Below are positions 8,824-20,196 of a DNA stretch of 47,608 nt, piece by piece (the first letter of the stretch is position 1; the number at the start of each line of letters is the position of its first letter). Source of the stretch: Bacteroidales bacterium (lineage in GTDB: Bacteria; Bacteroidota; Bacteroidia; Bacteroidales; Muribaculaceae). Location: positions 1 through 47,608 of the forward strand of contig JAUNNJ010000008.1 of assembly GCA_030531495.1 (NCBI GenBank), read 5' to 3'. The notes under the pieces are model-generated. The model was given only the letters and a program-made list of their open reading frames with translations, was not told the DNA's origin and did no database searches. Both the position numbers and the translations under genes were made by a program.

Positions 8824-9381
8824 ATGGCTGAAGGAAACAAAAACTGGTACGTACTTCGCGTAATTTCGGGTAAAGAGCTCAAGGTAAAGGAGGCTTTTGA
8901 AAAAGCTTGCACTATCTATGATAATCTTAAAGAAAATCTCGAGCAAGTGTTGGTTCCAACAGAAAAGGTGTATATCACCCGTGCTGGAAAGAAGGTCTTG
9001 AAAGAAAAGGTCCTCTTCTCCGGTTATGTGTATGTGAAGGTGTCTTTTGCTGAAGGTGTTGAAGATATGATGGTGAACACTACCAATGTGGTGAATTTTG
9101 TTCGCGAACGCGAAGGCGGTAAAAAGCCTGAGCCAATTCCAGAAGAACAAATTGCACGCATGATAGGTGTGGCTGAATCTGATCCTACCCAGGTTGAAGA
9201 TTCTGTACCAAACGATTTCATCGTTGGCGAAACAGTGAAGGTGACATTTGGTCCTTTCAATGGTTTCTCTGGTGAAATTGAAGAGGTGAACCGCGAGCGC
9301 CGCAAGCTCAAGGTTGCGGTTAAGGTGTTTGGCCGTCGCACTCCATTGGAGTTGGATAATTCGCAAGTAGAGCGCGAATAG
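8824..9381 (+). CDS. nusG: transcription termination/antitermination protein NusG
   Basis: Binds RNA polymerase and links it to Rho or the ribosome. 185 residues. NGN domain from residue 6 (NWYVLRVISGKELKVKEAFEKA) and C-terminal KOW domain from about residue 134 (VGETVKVTFGPFNGFSGEIEEVNRERRKLKVAVKVFGRRTPLEL). Between them is a linker (GGKKPEPIPEEQIARMIG). Located between secE and rplK as expected. Confidence 0.97.
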   Translation: MAEGNKNWYVLRVISGKELKVKEAFEKACTIYDNLKENLEQVLVPTEKVYITRAGKKVLKEKVLFSGYVYVKVSFAEGVEDMMVNTTNVVNFVREREGGKKPEPIPEEQIARMIGVAESDPTQVEDSVPNDFIVGETVKVTFGPFNGFSGEIEEVNRERRKLKVAVKVFGRRTPLELDNSQVERE

Positions 9382-9455
9382 TTGCAAATTATGTTACGAG
9401 TTGCAGCTTTCGCACTTGTTTTTTAACTCAATAAAAAAACAATTAATTAAGAACA

Positions 9456-9899
9456 ATGGCTAAAGAAATTGCTGGACAGATCAAATTACAGATTAAAGGT
9501 GGAGCAGCAAACCCTTCACCACCAGTAGGCCCTGCTTTGGGTTCTAAGGGTATTAACATCATGGAGTTTTGCAAGCAATTCAACGCCCGCACCCAAGCTA
9601 AGGCTGGTAAGGTGTTGCCTGTAGTGATTTCGTACTACAGCGACAAGAGCTTCGACTTCGTTGTTAAGACATCTCCAGTTCCTGTTCAACTTCTCGATGC
9701 TGCTAAGGTGAAGAGCGGTTCAGGTGAACCTAACCGTAAGAAAGTTGCTTCAGTTACTTGGGACCAGGTTAAGGAAATTGCAGAAGACAAGATGCCTGAT
9801 TTGAACTGTTTTACTGTAGCCTCGGCGATGCGTATGGTCGCTGGAACAGCAAGAAGTATGGGTATTACAGTTAAGGGCGAATTCCCTGAAAACGTTTAA
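9456..9899 (+). CDS. rplK: 50S ribosomal protein L11
   Basis: Part of the GTPase-associated centre of the large subunit with 23S rRNA. 147 residues. Signature [37 protein letters not shown] at the N-terminus, and the C-terminal rRNA-binding domain ends in [13 protein letters not shown]. It is 15 nt from rplA. Confidence 0.98.
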   Translation: MAKEIAGQIKLQIKGGAANPSPPVGPALGSKGINIMEFCKQFNARTQAKAGKVLPVVISYYSDKSFDFVVKTSPVPVQLLDAAKVKSGSGEPNRKKVASVTWDQVKEIAEDKMPDLNCFTVASAMRMVAGTARSMGITVKGEFPENV

Positions 9900-9914
9900 A
9901 AACTTCGATTGACA

Positions 9915-10610
9915 ATGAGTAAACTTACAAAAAATCAAAAGATTGCCAAAGAGAAGATTGAAGCTGGGAAATCTTACACCCTTTCAGAAGCTGCTGCTTT
10001 GATGAAGGAAGTTACTTTTACAAAGTTTGATGCTTCAGCTGATATCGATGTACGTCTTGGTGTTGATCCTCGTAAGGCTGACCAGAATATTCGTGGCGTG
10101 GTTTCACTGCCTCACGGTACTGGTAAGACCGTTCGTGTGTTGGTACTCTGTACCGCAGACAAGGAAGCCGAAGCTAAGGAAGCCGGTGCTGACTACGTTG
10201 GTCTCGATGAATATATCGAAAAGATCAAAGGTGGTTGGACCGATGTTGATGTGATTATCACTCAGCCTCAAAATATGGGTAAACTCGGTCCTTTGGGTCG
10301 TGTGCTTGGTCCTCGTGGCCTCATGCCTAACCCTAAGAGCGGTACCGTAACCCAAGATGTTGCAAAGGCTGTTAAAGAAGTAAAACAAGGTAAGATCGAC
10401 TTTAAGGTTGATAAGAAAGGTATAGTACACACTTCAATTGGTAAAGTGTCGTTTAGTGCTGAACAAATCAAGGAAAATGCTCAGGCATTTATCAACACCT
10501 TGATTAAGCTCAAACCAAGCACCGCCAAGGGAACCTATATCAAGAGCGTTTATCTTTCAAGCACCATGAGTCCTGGTATCAAGGTTGATACAAAATCAAT
10601 TGATGCTTAA
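9915..10610 (+). CDS. rplA: 50S ribosomal protein L1
   Basis: Forms the L1 stalk that moves the exiting tRNA. 231 residues from the ATG at 9915 ([16 protein letters not shown]); a TTG two codons earlier is in frame but the ATG is the better start. Conserved L1 signature [27 protein letters not shown] at about residues 118-144. In many bacteria L1 represses its own operon by binding the mRNA leader; I could not identify that site here. Confidence 0.97.
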   Translation: MSKLTKNQKIAKEKIEAGKSYTLSEAAALMKEVTFTKFDASADIDVRLGVDPRKADQNIRGVVSLPHGTGKTVRVLVLCTADKEAEAKEAGADYVGLDEYIEKIKGGWTDVDVIITQPQNMGKLGPLGRVLGPRGLMPNPKSGTVTQDVAKAVKEVKQGKIDFKVDKKGIVHTSIGKVSFSAEQIKENAQAFINTLIKLKPSTAKGTYIKSVYLSSTMSPGIKVDTKSIDA

Positions 10611-10630
10611 TTTTTAAATTTGAAGAAAAA

Positions 10631-11152
10631 ATGAAGAAGGAAGATAAAGCATTATTAATCGAAAAGATCAAGGAGACCCTTGCATCATACAGCTGTGTGT
10701 ATTTGACCGAAACTACCGGTTTGAATGCAGAGCGCACCACTGATTTGCGTCGTGCTGCGTATAAGGCTGACGTGAAGATGTTGGTTGTTAAGAACACCTT
10801 GTTGAAGAAGGCTATGGAGGCATCTGACCTCGATTACAGTGGCCTTTATCCTGCACTGGTTGGAAATACCACGCTCATGTTGAGCAACACTGGTAACGCT
10901 CCAGCTAAACTTTTAAAAGATTTCCGTCAGAAGAAAGAGACTCAGCCAGCTTTGAAGGCAGCTTTCGTTGAAGAAACTGTTTACATGGGCGCTGACCAAC
11001 TCGATACTTTGGTTGCTATCAAGAGCAAGAACGAACTCATCGCCGACGTTGTGGCATTGCTTCAATCTCCAGCGAAGAATGTTGTTTCTGCTTTGCAATC
11101 AGGTGGTAACAAGCTCCACGGAATTCTCGAAACATTATCAAACAAAGAATAA
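10631..11152 (+). CDS. rplJ: 50S ribosomal protein L10
   Basis: Base of the L7/L12 stalk. 173 residues: an N-terminal rRNA-binding domain (KALLIEKIKETLASYSCVYLTETTGLNAERTTDLRRAAYKA...LVVKNTLLKKAM) and a C-terminal helix that carries L7/L12 dimers. Only 20 nt separate it from rplA, so there is no room for the long L10-binding leader found upstream of rplJ in E. coli. Confidence 0.97.
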   Translation: MKKEDKALLIEKIKETLASYSCVYLTETTGLNAERTTDLRRAAYKADVKMLVVKNTLLKKAMEASDLDYSGLYPALVGNTTLMLSNTGNAPAKLLKDFRQKKETQPALKAAFVEETVYMGADQLDTLVAIKSKNELIADVVALLQSPAKNVVSALQSGGNKLHGILETLSNKE

Positions 11153-11184
11153 TAAAAAAATAACAACAATTAAATCATACAAAA

Positions 11185-11562
11185 ATGGCAGATTTAAAAG
11201 CTTTTGCTGAGCAACTTGTTAACCTCACAGTTAAGGAAGTAAACGAACTCGCTCAAATTCTTAAAGACGAATATGGTATCGAACCTGCTGCTGCAGCTGT
11301 TGCTGTTGCTGCTGGTCCTGCAGCTGGTGGTGCTGCTGCTGAAGAAGAAAAGTCTTCTTTCGACGTAATTCTTAAGGCTCCAGGTGCTGAAAAGCTCAAA
11401 GTTATCAAATTGGTTAAGGAACTTACAGGTCTCGGCTTGAAGGACGCTAAGGACCTCGTTGACGGCGCTCCTAAGCCTGTTAAGGAAGGTGCTGCTAAGG
11501 ACGAAGCTGAAGCTCTCAAGAAGCAACTCGAAGAACTCGGAGCTGAAGTTGAACTTAAATAA
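11185..11562 (+). CDS. rplL: 50S ribosomal protein L7/L12
   Basis: Flexible stalk protein that recruits translation GTPases. 125 residues: N-terminal dimerisation helix pair, an Ala/Gly-rich hinge (residues ~33-53), and the C-terminal domain with [39 protein letters not shown]. Followed by an attenuator-like hairpin before rpoB. Confidence 0.98.
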   Translation: MADLKAFAEQLVNLTVKEVNELAQILKDEYGIEPAAAAVAVAAGPAAGGAAAEEEKSSFDVILKAPGAEKLKVIKLVKELTGLGLKDAKDLVDGAPKPVKEGAAKDEAEALKKQLEELGAEVELK

Positions 11563-11585
11563 TATCGCCTGAATATCAGGTGTTT

Positions 11586-11626
11586 AGGTTAAGAATCTTC
11601 TTAAAACGATGATTCTTAACCTTTTT
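11586..11626 (+). terminator. attenuator-like hairpin between rplL and rpoB
   Basis: AGGTTAAGAATC (11586-11597) and GATTCTTAACCT (11611-11622) form a perfect 12-bp stem followed by a T-run (11622-11626). The rpoBC genes downstream show no clear separate promoter, so this is best read as a partial terminator, analogous in position to the E. coli rplL-rpoB attenuator. Confidence 0.75.
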
Positions 11627-11667
11627 GTGTCATATTAAAATTTTGAGTTCACTTAATTAATTTTTCA

Positions 11668-14600
11668 ATGTCAGTTTCCAAAAACCCACGAGTAAATTTT
11701 GCACGTGTCAAGAACCCATATCCATATCCGGATTTTCTTGAGGTGCAATTACAATCTTTCAGAGATTTTCTGCAATTAGATACACCAACTGAGAAGAGAA
11801 AAAACGAGGGACTCTATAAGGTGTTTTCGGAAAATTTCCCAATTGCGGATACCCGAAACAACTTTGTGTTGGAATTCCTTGACTACTACATCGATCCACC
11901 TCGCTATACTATCGACGAGTGTTTCGATCGTGGTCTCACATATTGTGTGCCTTTAAAGGCCAAACTTAAGCTCTATTGTACCGACCCTGATCATGAGGAT
12001 TTCGCTACCGCAGTACAAGATGTTTATCTCGGTACTATCCCTTACATGACCGATAAGGGTACGTTCATTATCAATGGAGCAGAACGTGTTGTAGTTTCTC
12101 AGCTTCACCGTTCACCAGGTGTGTTCTTCGGACAGAGCACACACGCAAATGGTACAAAACTCTATTCGGCTCGCATCATCCCATTCCGTGGATCATGGAT
12201 TGAATTTGCCACCGATATCAACAATGTGATGTACGCTTACATCGACCGTAAGAAGAAATTGCCTGTGACTACTCTGTTGCGCGCAATCGGTCTTGAATCA
12301 GATAACGACATCATTAAGATTTTCGGTCTGGCCGAAGAACTCAAAGTAAACAAGACTAACCTCAAGAAGGCTGTGGGTCGCAAGCTCGCTGCCCGCATCT
12401 TGAATTCATGGAACGAGGACTTCGTTGACGAAGACACCGGTGAAGTGGTTTCAATTGAGCGTAATGAAGTGCTTGTTGACCGCGACGAAGAATTGACAGA
12501 AGAAGTTGCTGCCAAGATTCTCGAAAGCGGTACAAGCGTGATTTTGCTCCATAAAGAGGATGTGAACACAAGTGATTACCAAATCATTTTCAACACCCTC
12601 AGCAAAGATACATGTAGCACTGAAAAGGAAGCTATCACTTACATCTACCGTCAGATGCGTAACGCTGACCCTGCAGACGATACTTCTGCTCGCGAATTGA
12701 TTCAAAATCTTTTCTTCAGCGACAAGCGTTACGATTTGGGCGATGTAGGTCGCTTCCGTATCAACAAGAAGCTCGGTTTGGACACCGACGATTCTGTACG
12801 CGTGCTCACCAACAACGATATCATTGAAATTATCAAGTATCTCATCGGCTTGATCAACAGCAAGACTGATGTGGATGATATCGACCACTTGAGCAACCGT
12901 CGTGTGCGCACTGTAGGCGAACAGCTTTACAACCAATTCGGCGTAGGTTTGGCACGTATGGCCCGCACTATTCGCGAACGCATGAATGTGCGCGACAACG
13001 AAGTGTTCACACCAATGGACTTGATTAATGCCAAGACTATTTCGTCGGTAATCAACACATTCTTCGGTACGAATGCGTTGTCACAATTCATGGACCAGAC
13101 CAACCCTCTGGCAGAAATCACTAACAAGCGCCGTATGTCGGCTCTTGGTCCTGGTGGTCTGTCGCGTGAGCGTGCAGGTTTCGAGGTGCGTGACGTACAC
13201 TATACTCACTATGGCCGTCTCTGCCCAATCGAAACTCCTGAAGGTCCAAACATTGGTTTGATTTCTTCGCTCTGTATCTACGCAAAGATTAATAAGCTCG
13301 GCTTTATCGAAACTCCTTACCGCGAGGTGAAGGACTCTAAGGTCAACTTAAATAATGATGAAATCGTTTATCTCACTGCAGAAAGTGAAGAAGGTAAGAT
13401 TATCGCTCAAGGTAATGCTCCATTGAACGACGATGGTACTTTCGTTCGCAACAAGGTGAAGGCTCGTCTTGAAGCCGATTTCCCTGTTGTGGCTCCTGAC
13501 CAAGTGGAATTGATGGACGTTTCTCCTCAACAGATTGCATCTATCGCTGCTGCGATGATTCCATTCCTCGAGCACGACGATGCTAACCGTGCCTTGATGG
13601 GTGCCAACATGATGCGCCAGGCAGTGCCTCTGCTGCGCAGCGAAGCTCCTATTGTGGGTACGGGTATTGAAAAACGCCTTGCTTACGACAGCCGTACTCA
13701 AATTCAGGCTGTTGGCGCCGGCGTTATCGAATATGTGGACGCAGATGTGATCCGCATCCGCTACGACCAGACTGAAGAAGAAGCTTTCGTAAGCTTCGAC
13801 GAGCCTGTAGTAGAATATCACTTGCCTAAGTTCCGCAAGACCAACCAAAGCACCACTATCGACTTGCGTCCTATTTGCGAGCGCGGTCAGAGAGTGAATG
13901 CAGGCGACATCCTCACCGAAGGTTATTCAACTGAGGACGGCGAACTCGCATTGGGCCGCAACCTTAAGGTGGCTTACATGCCTTGGAAGGGGTACAACTA
14001 TGAAGATGCTATTGTGCTCAACGAACGCGTGGTTCGCGAGGATATCCTCACCAGTGTGCACGTTGACGAATACACCCTCGAAGTGCGCGAAACTAAGCGT
14101 GGTATGGAAGAACTCACCAACGATATTCCTAACGTGAGCGAGGAAGCCACTAAGGACCTCGACGAACGTGGTATTATCCGTGTGGGTGCTCATATCCGCC
14201 CAGGTGATATTATGATTGGTAAAATCACCCCTAAGGGTGAGAGCGACCCAACTCCAGAAGAAAAGCTGCTTCGTGCCATCTTCGGCGACAAGGCTGGCGA
14301 CGTGAAGGATGCTTCATTGAAGGCCAACCCATCGTTGAAGGGTGTGATCATCGGCACTCGCTTGTTTACTCGCGCCATGAAGAAGCGCACCCGCAGCCGC
14401 GGTGGCGATCCTGAATTGGAAAAAATGGAAGCAGAGTCGCAAGCTAAGCAAGATGAACTGAAGGCTCAGCTTATCGACAAGTTGCTCACACTCACAAAGG
14501 ACAAGACATCGGAAGGTGTCATGGACTATGTGGATACAGATATTATTCCTGCCGGAAGCCCATTCGCTAAGTCGATGCTCGAAAGTCTTGATTATGAATC

Positions 14601-15477
14601 AGTGAACTTGAGCAAGTGGACTTCCGACGTACACACCAACGATATGATTCGTGCTTGCGTGATGAACTACTTGCGCAAGAGCAAATCAATCGAAACCGAA
14701 CTCCGTCGTAAGAAATTCGACTACTCAATTGGCGACGAACTCCCATCAGGCATTATGCAGATGGCTAAGGTTTACGTGGCTAAGAAGCGTAAAATCGGTG
14801 TCGGTGATAAGATGGCGGGTCGCCACGGTAACAAGGGTATCGTTTCTCGCGTTGTTCGCCAGGAAGATATGCCATTCCTTGCCGACGGTACTCCTGTCGA
14901 CTTGGTATTGAACCCACTTGGTGTGCCTTCTCGTATGAACCTCGGTCAGATTTTCGAAGCCGTACTCGGTTGGGCTGGTCGCGAACTTGGTGTGAAATTT
15001 GCCACCCCAATCTTCGACGGTGCACAACTTGAAGACCTCGACGAATGGACCGACAAGGCTGGTCTGCCACGAAGCGGTAGCACCCAGCTCTACGATGGTG
15101 CAACTGGTGAACCATTCGACCAAAAAGCAACAGTTGGTGTTACCTACTTCTTGAAACTCGGCCATATGGTTGAAGACAAGATGCACGCTCGTTCGATTGG
15201 TCCTTACTCACTCATCACTCAACAACCACTCGGTGGTAAAGCACAATTCGGTGGTCAGCGTTTCGGTGAAATGGAAGTTTGGGCAATCGAGGCCTTCGGT
15301 GCTTCTCACGTGCTGCAAGAAATCCTCACCGTCAAGAGTGACGATGTGGTGGGCCGCAGCAAGGCTTACGAAGCCATCGTCAAGGGCGATGCGATGCCAA
15401 ATCCAGGTATTCCAGAGTCACTCAATGTGCTCTTGCACGAATTGCGTGGCTTGTGCTTAAGTGTGAAACTTGATTAA
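11668..15477 (+). CDS. rpoB: DNA-directed RNA polymerase beta subunit
   Basis: Catalytic subunit of RNA polymerase. 1269 residues, normal for Bacteroidetes. The rifampicin region ([15 protein letters not shown], then [15 protein letters not shown] and [14 protein letters not shown]) lies at about residues 470-530. The C-terminal switch and clamp segments ([42 protein letters not shown]) are intact. Residue 486 is Asn (codon AAC at 13123-13125) where E. coli has His526; the neighbouring contacts equivalent to Gln513, Asp516 and Ser531 are unchanged. Transcribed with rplL through the hairpin at 11586 and with rpoC 27 nt downstream. Confidence 0.99.
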   Translation: MSVSKNPRVNFARVKNPYPYPDFLEVQLQSFRDFLQLDTPTEKRKNEGLYKVFSENFPIADTRNNFVLEFLDYYIDPPRYTIDECFDRGLTYCVPLKAKLKLYCTDPDHEDFATAVQDVYLGTIPYMTDKGTFIINGAERVVVSQLHRSPGVFFGQSTHANGTKLYSARIIPFRGSWIEFATDINNVMYAYIDRKKKLPVTTLLRAIGLESDNDIIKIFGLAEELKVNKTNLKKAVGRKLAARILNSWNEDFVDEDTGEVVSIERNEVLVDRDEELTEEVAAKILESGTSVILLHKEDVNTSDYQIIFNTLSKDTCSTEKEAITYIYRQMRNADPADDTSARELIQNLFFSDKRYDLGDVGRFRINKKLGLDTDDSVRVLTNNDIIEIIKYLIGLINSKTDVDDIDHLSNRRVRTVGEQLYNQFGVGLARMARTIRERMNVRDNEVFTPMDLINAKTISSVINTFFGTNALSQFMDQTNPLAEITNKRRMSALGPGGLSRERAGFEVRDVHYTHYGRLCPIETPEGPNIGLISSLCIYAKINKLGFIETPYREVKDSKVNLNNDEIVYLTAESEEGKIIAQGNAPLNDDGTFVRNKVKARLEADFPVVAPDQVELMDVSPQQIASIAAAMIPFLEHDDANRALMGANMMRQAVPLLRSEAPIVGTGIEKRLAYDSRTQIQAVGAGVIEYVDADVIRIRYDQTEEEAFVSFDEPVVEYHLPKFRKTNQSTTIDLRPICERGQRVNAGDILTEGYSTEDGELALGRNLKVAYMPWKGYNYEDAIVLNERVVREDILTSVHVDEYTLEVRETKRGMEELTNDIPNVSEEATKDLDERGIIRVGAHIRPGDIMIGKITPKGESDPTPEEKLLRAIFGDKAGDVKDASLKANPSLKGVIIGTRLFTRAMKKRTRSRGGDPELEKMEAESQAKQDELKAQLIDKLLTLTKDKTSEGVMDYVDTDIIPAGSPFAKSMLESLDYESVNLSKWTSDVHTNDMIRACVMNYLRKSKSIETELRRKKFDYSIGDELPSGIMQMAKVYVAKKRKIGVGDKMAGRHGNKGIVSRVVRQEDMPFLADGTPVDLVLNPLGVPSRMNLGQIFEAVLGWAGRELGVKFATPIFDGAQLEDLDEWTDKAGLPRSGSTQLYDGATGEPFDQKATVGVTYFLKLGHMVEDKMHARSIGPYSLITQQPLGGKAQFGGQRFGEMEVWAIEAFGASHVLQEILTVKSDDVVGRSKAYEAIVKGDAMPNPGIPESLNVLLHELRGLCLSVKLD

Positions 15478-15504
15478 TAACGTCTCTCATAACAAATCAT
15501 CATA

Positions 15505-18500
15505 ATGGCTTTTAGAAAAGACAATAAGATAAAGAGTAACTTTTCGAAGATTTCGATTAGCCTCGCTTCTCCTGATGAGATTCTGGAGAACTCATACGGT
15601 GAAGTGCTCAAGCCTGAGACCATCAACTACCGTACGTACAAGCCTGAACGCGACGGCCTGTTCTGCGAGCGCATTTTCGGTCCAGTAAAGGACTATGAAT
15701 GCCACTGCGGAAAGTACAAGCGCATTCGCTACAAGGGTATCGTGTGCGACCGATGCGGTGTTGAGGTAACAGAGAAGAAAGTGCGTCGCGAGCGTAGCGG
15801 CCACATCCAGCTCGTTGTGCCTGTGGCACATATCTGGTATTTCCGCTCATTACCTAACAAGATTGGTTATCTGCTTGGTGTGGCTACAAAGAAACTTGAT
15901 GCAGTTATCTACTATGAGCGTTACATTGTAATCAAACCAGGCCAAGGCGTGGTATTGAATGATAAGGAAGTGAAGAAGCTCGATTTGCTCACCGAAGACG
16001 AATACTTGAGCATCCGCGCATCGCTTCCAAAGGATAATGACTTGCTCGAAGACAACGATCCTAACAAGTTCGTTGCCAAGATGGGTGCTGAAGCAGTTTA
16101 TGACTTGCTCGTAGACCTCGACCTCGATTCATTATCTTACTCTCTCCGCGACCAAGCCGGAAAGGAAAATTCACAACAACGCAAGACAGAGGCTTTGAAA
16201 CGCTTGCAGGTAGTGGAATCGTTCCGCGAAAGCAAGAACTTGAACCGTCCTGAATGGATGGTACTCCGCGTGGTGCCTGTAATTCCACCCGAATTGCGCC
16301 CACTCGTGCCACTGGATGGCGGCCGTTTCGCTACCAGTGACCTCAACGACCTCTACCGTCGTGTGATTATCCGTAACAACCGTCTGAAACGCCTTATCGA
16401 AATCAAGGCTCCAGAAGTGATTCTCCGCAACGAAAAGCGTATGCTTCAAGAAGCTGTCGACTCATTGCTCGACAACTCTCGCAAGAGCAGCGCAGTGAAG
16501 AGCGAAGCTAATCGCCCACTCAAATCTCTCAGCGATAGCCTCAAGGGTAAGCAAGGTCGTTTCCGTCAGAACCTCCTCGGTAAGCGTGTAGACTATTCTG
16601 CACGTTCGGTAATCGTTGTAGGTCCTGAATTGAAGATGGGTGAATGCGGTATTCCTAAGGACATGGCTGCAGAGCTCTACAAACCATTCGTTATCCGCAA
16701 GCTCATCGAACGCGGCATTGTGAAAACAGTGAAGAGCGCGAAGAAGATTGTCGACCGCAAGGAACCAGTGGTTTGGGATATTCTTGAAAATGTGATGAAG
16801 GGTCACCCAGTGCTCCTCAACCGTGCACCAACATTGCACCGCCTCGGTATCCAGGCATTCCAGCCTAAGCTTATCGAAGGTAAGGCAATCCAACTCCACC
16901 CACTCGCATGTACGGCATTCAACGCCGACTTCGACGGTGACCAGATGGCTGTGCACTTGCCATTGGGCAACGAGGCAGTTGTTGAAGCTCAAATGCTGAT
17001 GCTTGAGCCACACAACATCCTCAACCCTGCAAACGGTGAACCTATCACCGTACCATCTCAAGATATGGTACTGGGTCTTTACTACATCACCAAGCTCCGC
17101 AAGGGCGACAAGGGTGAAGGCCTCGTATTCTATAGTGCTGAAGAAGCACAAATCGCCTTCAACGAAGGCAAAGTGTCGATGAACGCTATCGTTTCGATTC
17201 GCGTGGAAGAGCCAGACGAAAATGGCAATCCAGTATCGCGTATCGTGAAGGATACCTGTCTCGGTCGTGTATTGTTCAACAACTTCGTGCCTTATGAAAT
17301 GGGTTACATCAACGAACTCGTGTCAAAGAAGAGCTTGAAGAAGATCATTACCGCCGTGATTCGCAAGTGTGGTGTGCCACGCTCTGCTCAGTTCCTCGAC
17401 GATGTGAAGAACATGGGTTATTACATGGCATTCAAGGGCGGTCTGTCGTTCAACCTCACCGACGTGCTCGTGCCTTCTGAAAAGGCCGACATCATCAAGG
17501 AAGGTGACGCTCAAGTAGAAGAAGTGATGGCCAACTACAATATGGGTTTCATCACCAACAACGAACGTTACAACCAGGTAATCGACATTTGGACCAATGT
17601 GAACAACCGCCTTACCAAGATGCTTATCGAACAGATTTCTGCCGACAAGCAAGGCTTCAACTCTGTGTACATGATGCTTGACTCTGGTGCTCGTGGTTCT
17701 CGCGACCAGATTCGTCAGCTCTCAGGTATGCGTGGTCTGATGGCTAAGCCTCAGAAGTCAGGTGTTGAAGGTGGTCAACAAACCATTGAAAACCCAATTC
17801 TCGCGAACTTTAAGGAAGGCTTGAGCGTGCTCGAGTACTTCATCTCTACTCACGGTGCTCGTAAGGGTCTTGCGGATACCGCGTTGAAGACCGCCGATGC
17901 AGGTTATTTGACCCGTCGTCTGGTCGACGTTGCCCACGACGTTGTTATCAACGAACAAGACTGTGGCACTCTCCGTGGCTTGATTTGCCGCGAAGTGAAG
18001 AAGAACGACAACGTGGTTGCAACCCTCGGTTCTCGTATCGTAGGTCGTGTATCAGTGCATGATGTCATCGACCCAACTACCAAGAACGTGATCGTGAAGA
18101 GTGGTGAAGAAATCAGCGATAAGGCTGCAAACCTTATCAACGAACTTCCTATCGAATATGTTGAAATTCGTTCAGTGCTCACCTGTGAAGCAAAGCGTGG
18201 CGTATGTGCTAAGTGCTACGGCCGCAACCTTGCTACTCACCGCATGGTACAGAAGGGTGAAGCAGTGGGCGTGATTGCAGCACAATCAATCGGTGAGCCT
18301 GGTACTCAGCTTACTCTGCGTACCTTCCACGTCGGTGGTGTTGCAAGCAACATTGCTGCTGTAAGTAGCCTCGCTTCTAAGTACGATGGCCGTCTTGAAA
18401 TCGACGAATTGCGTACTGTAAAGGACAAGGATGGCGTAGACGTAGTAATCGGTCGTATGGCTGAACTCAAGATTGTGGACTTGAACACCGACATGGTGCT

Positions 18501-19806
18501 CACCACTGCCAACATCCCTTACGGTTCTAAATTGTTCTTCAAGAATGGCGACACTGTGAAGAAGGGTGATGTGATCAACACATGGGACCCATTCAACGCC
18601 GTAATCGTCAGCGAAGTAAGTGGTACTTTGAAGTTCAACAACCTCGTGGAAGGCGTTACCTACCGCGTAGAAGTTGACGAAACCTCTGGTAACAGCGAAA
18701 AGATTATCATCGAATCTAAGGACCGTACCAAGATTCCTGAAGCATTGTTTATCGATGAAAATGGCGAAGTATCGAAAACCTACTCATTGCCTGTAGGCGC
18801 ACACTTGATGTGTGATGAAGGCGAACAGTTGAGCGCAGGTGAAGTATTCGTTAAGATTCCTCGTTCTTCAGGTGGTGGTGCCGGCGATATCACCGGTGGT
18901 CTGCCACGTGTGACCGAATTGTTCGAAGCACGTAACCCATCTAACCCAGCAGTGGTCAGCGAAATCGACGGTGTCGTTGAATTAGGCAAGATCAAGCGTG
19001 GTAACCGCGAAATCAAGGTTACCAGCCGTCTGGGTGAAGAAAAGAAGTACCTCGTTCCACTGTCAAAGCAAATTCTTGTACAACAAGACGACTTTGTTCG
19101 TGCCGGTACTCCACTTTCTGATGGTGCAACCACTCCTTCAGATATTCTCCGCATCATGGGTCCAACAGCCGTTCAAGAATATATCGTAAACGAAGTTCAA
19201 GACGTGTACCGCTCACAAGGTGTAGGTATCAACGACAAGCACTTCGAGGTTATCGTGCGTCAGATGATGCGTAAGGTAACAATTCTTGAACCAGGTGATA
19301 CTCGCTTCCTTGAATTGCAAATCGTGGACAAGCGCGACTTTATGGAAGAGAACGACCGCATTTGGGGCAAGAAGGTTGTTGTCGATGCCGGCGACAGCCA
19401 AGAAGTTCAAAATGGTCAGATCATCACAGCTCGCAAGCTTCGTGATATCAACTCTGCCCTCAAGCGTCGCGATATGAAGCAAGTAGTGGTGCGTGAAGCA
19501 TTGCCTGCAACATCTGAACAGATTCTGCAAGGTATCACTCGCGCTGCACTCCAAACTTCAAGCTTCATGAGTGCTGCATCATTCCAGGAAACCACCAAGG
19601 TAATCAACGAAGCCGCTATCAAGGGCAAGGTTGACCACTTGGAAGGTATGAAGGAAAATGTAATCTGCGGTCACCTCATCCCAGCCGGTACAGGTATGCG
19701 TGAATTGCAATCTGTAATGGTAGGTGACAAGGAAGATTTCGCTCGTGCTGGTCTTTCAGATGCTCTCGCTGAAGACCTCGTAGGCCAGTCTGAGTTCCTC
19801 AAGTAA
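15505..19806 (+). CDS. rpoC: DNA-directed RNA polymerase beta' subunit
   Basis: Holds the catalytic Mg ions of RNA polymerase. 1433 residues. The N-terminal zinc ribbon is [19 protein letters not shown], the active-site loop NADFDGD is at residues 473-479, and the second zinc site is [13 protein letters not shown] near residue 895. The trigger-loop region ([13 protein letters not shown]) follows. It ends with [23 protein letters not shown] terminator 28 nt after the stop closes the core cluster; beyond it the sequence changes character. Confidence 0.99.
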   Translation: MAFRKDNKIKSNFSKISISLASPDEILENSYGEVLKPETINYRTYKPERDGLFCERIFGPVKDYECHCGKYKRIRYKGIVCDRCGVEVTEKKVRRERSGHIQLVVPVAHIWYFRSLPNKIGYLLGVATKKLDAVIYYERYIVIKPGQGVVLNDKEVKKLDLLTEDEYLSIRASLPKDNDLLEDNDPNKFVAKMGAEAVYDLLVDLDLDSLSYSLRDQAGKENSQQRKTEALKRLQVVESFRESKNLNRPEWMVLRVVPVIPPELRPLVPLDGGRFATSDLNDLYRRVIIRNNRLKRLIEIKAPEVILRNEKRMLQEAVDSLLDNSRKSSAVKSEANRPLKSLSDSLKGKQGRFRQNLLGKRVDYSARSVIVVGPELKMGECGIPKDMAAELYKPFVIRKLIERGIVKTVKSAKKIVDRKEPVVWDILENVMKGHPVLLNRAPTLHRLGIQAFQPKLIEGKAIQLHPLACTAFNADFDGDQMAVHLPLGNEAVVEAQMLMLEPHNILNPANGEPITVPSQDMVLGLYYITKLRKGDKGEGLVFYSAEEAQIAFNEGKVSMNAIVSIRVEEPDENGNPVSRIVKDTCLGRVLFNNFVPYEMGYINELVSKKSLKKIITAVIRKCGVPRSAQFLDDVKNMGYYMAFKGGLSFNLTDVLVPSEKADIIKEGDAQVEEVMANYNMGFITNNERYNQVIDIWTNVNNRLTKMLIEQISADKQGFNSVYMMLDSGARGSRDQIRQLSGMRGLMAKPQKSGVEGGQQTIENPILANFKEGLSVLEYFISTHGARKGLADTALKTADAGYLTRRLVDVAHDVVINEQDCGTLRGLICREVKKNDNVVATLGSRIVGRVSVHDVIDPTTKNVIVKSGEEISDKAANLINELPIEYVEIRSVLTCEAKRGVCAKCYGRNLATHRMVQKGEAVGVIAAQSIGEPGTQLTLRTFHVGGVASNIAAVSSLASKYDGRLEIDELRTVKDKDGVDVVIGRMAELKIVDLNTDMVLTTANIPYGSKLFFKNGDTVKKGDVINTWDPFNAVIVSEVSGTLKFNNLVEGVTYRVEVDETSGNSEKIIIESKDRTKIPEALFIDENGEVSKTYSLPVGAHLMCDEGEQLSAGEVFVKIPRSSGGGAGDITGGLPRVTELFEARNPSNPAVVSEIDGVVELGKIKRGNREIKVTSRLGEEKKYLVPLSKQILVQQDDFVRAGTPLSDGATTPSDILRIMGPTAVQEYIVNEVQDVYRSQGVGINDKHFEVIVRQMMRKVTILEPGDTRFLELQIVDKRDFMEENDRIWGKKVVVDAGDSQEVQNGQIITARKLRDINSALKRRDMKQVVVREALPATSEQILQGITRAALQTSSFMSAASFQETTKVINEAAIKGKVDHLEGMKENVICGHLIPAGTGMRELQSVMVGDKEDFARAGLSDALAEDLVGQSEFLK

Positions 19807-19833
19807 GAAAGAGTACTATTTACTCTAAATATC

Positions 19834-19874
19834 AAGCCGTTTGGTGAAAATTTATTTCCCAGGCGGCTTTTTTT
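19834..19874 (+). terminator. terminator after rpoC
   Basis: AAGCCGTTTGG (19834-19844) and CCAGGCGGCTT form an imperfect stem, then a run of seven Ts. It ends the secE-rpoC cluster. Confidence 0.75.
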
Positions 19875-19923
19875 ACGCCCAAATTTTCAGAATTTCCCAA
19901 AAAAAACCTGAAAATTTTATTTT

Positions 19924-20132
19924 AAATTTTCTCTGAGAAAATTTCCGGAAAATTCTCTGGAAATTTTTTCCGGAGAAAATTTTCTGTTTTTTACGAGAAA
20001 AAATTCTGATAGAATTTATCTGAAAGTTTTCAGCAACCACAGTTTTTCTCGTGATATTTCTTCGTGATATTTCCCCCAAAATTCTACGGGATTATTTCTG
20101 CGTAGAAAATCGTGGAAATATGAAGAAATAAT
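19924..20132 (+). repeat. AT-rich palindrome-dense intergenic region
   Basis: The 390-nt gap between rpoC and the next gene has no coding signal but overlapping symmetries. A 21-bp palindrome lies at 19924-19944 (AAATTTTCTC-T-GAGAAAATTT). CCGGAAAA/TTTTCCGG lies at 19945-19973. There is a 13-bp tandem repeat TCGTGATATTTCT around 20049-20074, and ATTATTTCT/AGAAATAAT at 20091-20099 and 20124-20132. It may hold operators for the ATPase gene or the scar of an insertion. No -7 consensus box is obvious. Confidence 0.5.
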
Positions 20133-20196
20133 TCTACAGATTTTTTTTGAGAGAAAAAATGACAAACTTATTAATTGACAATAAAAATGAAGAATT

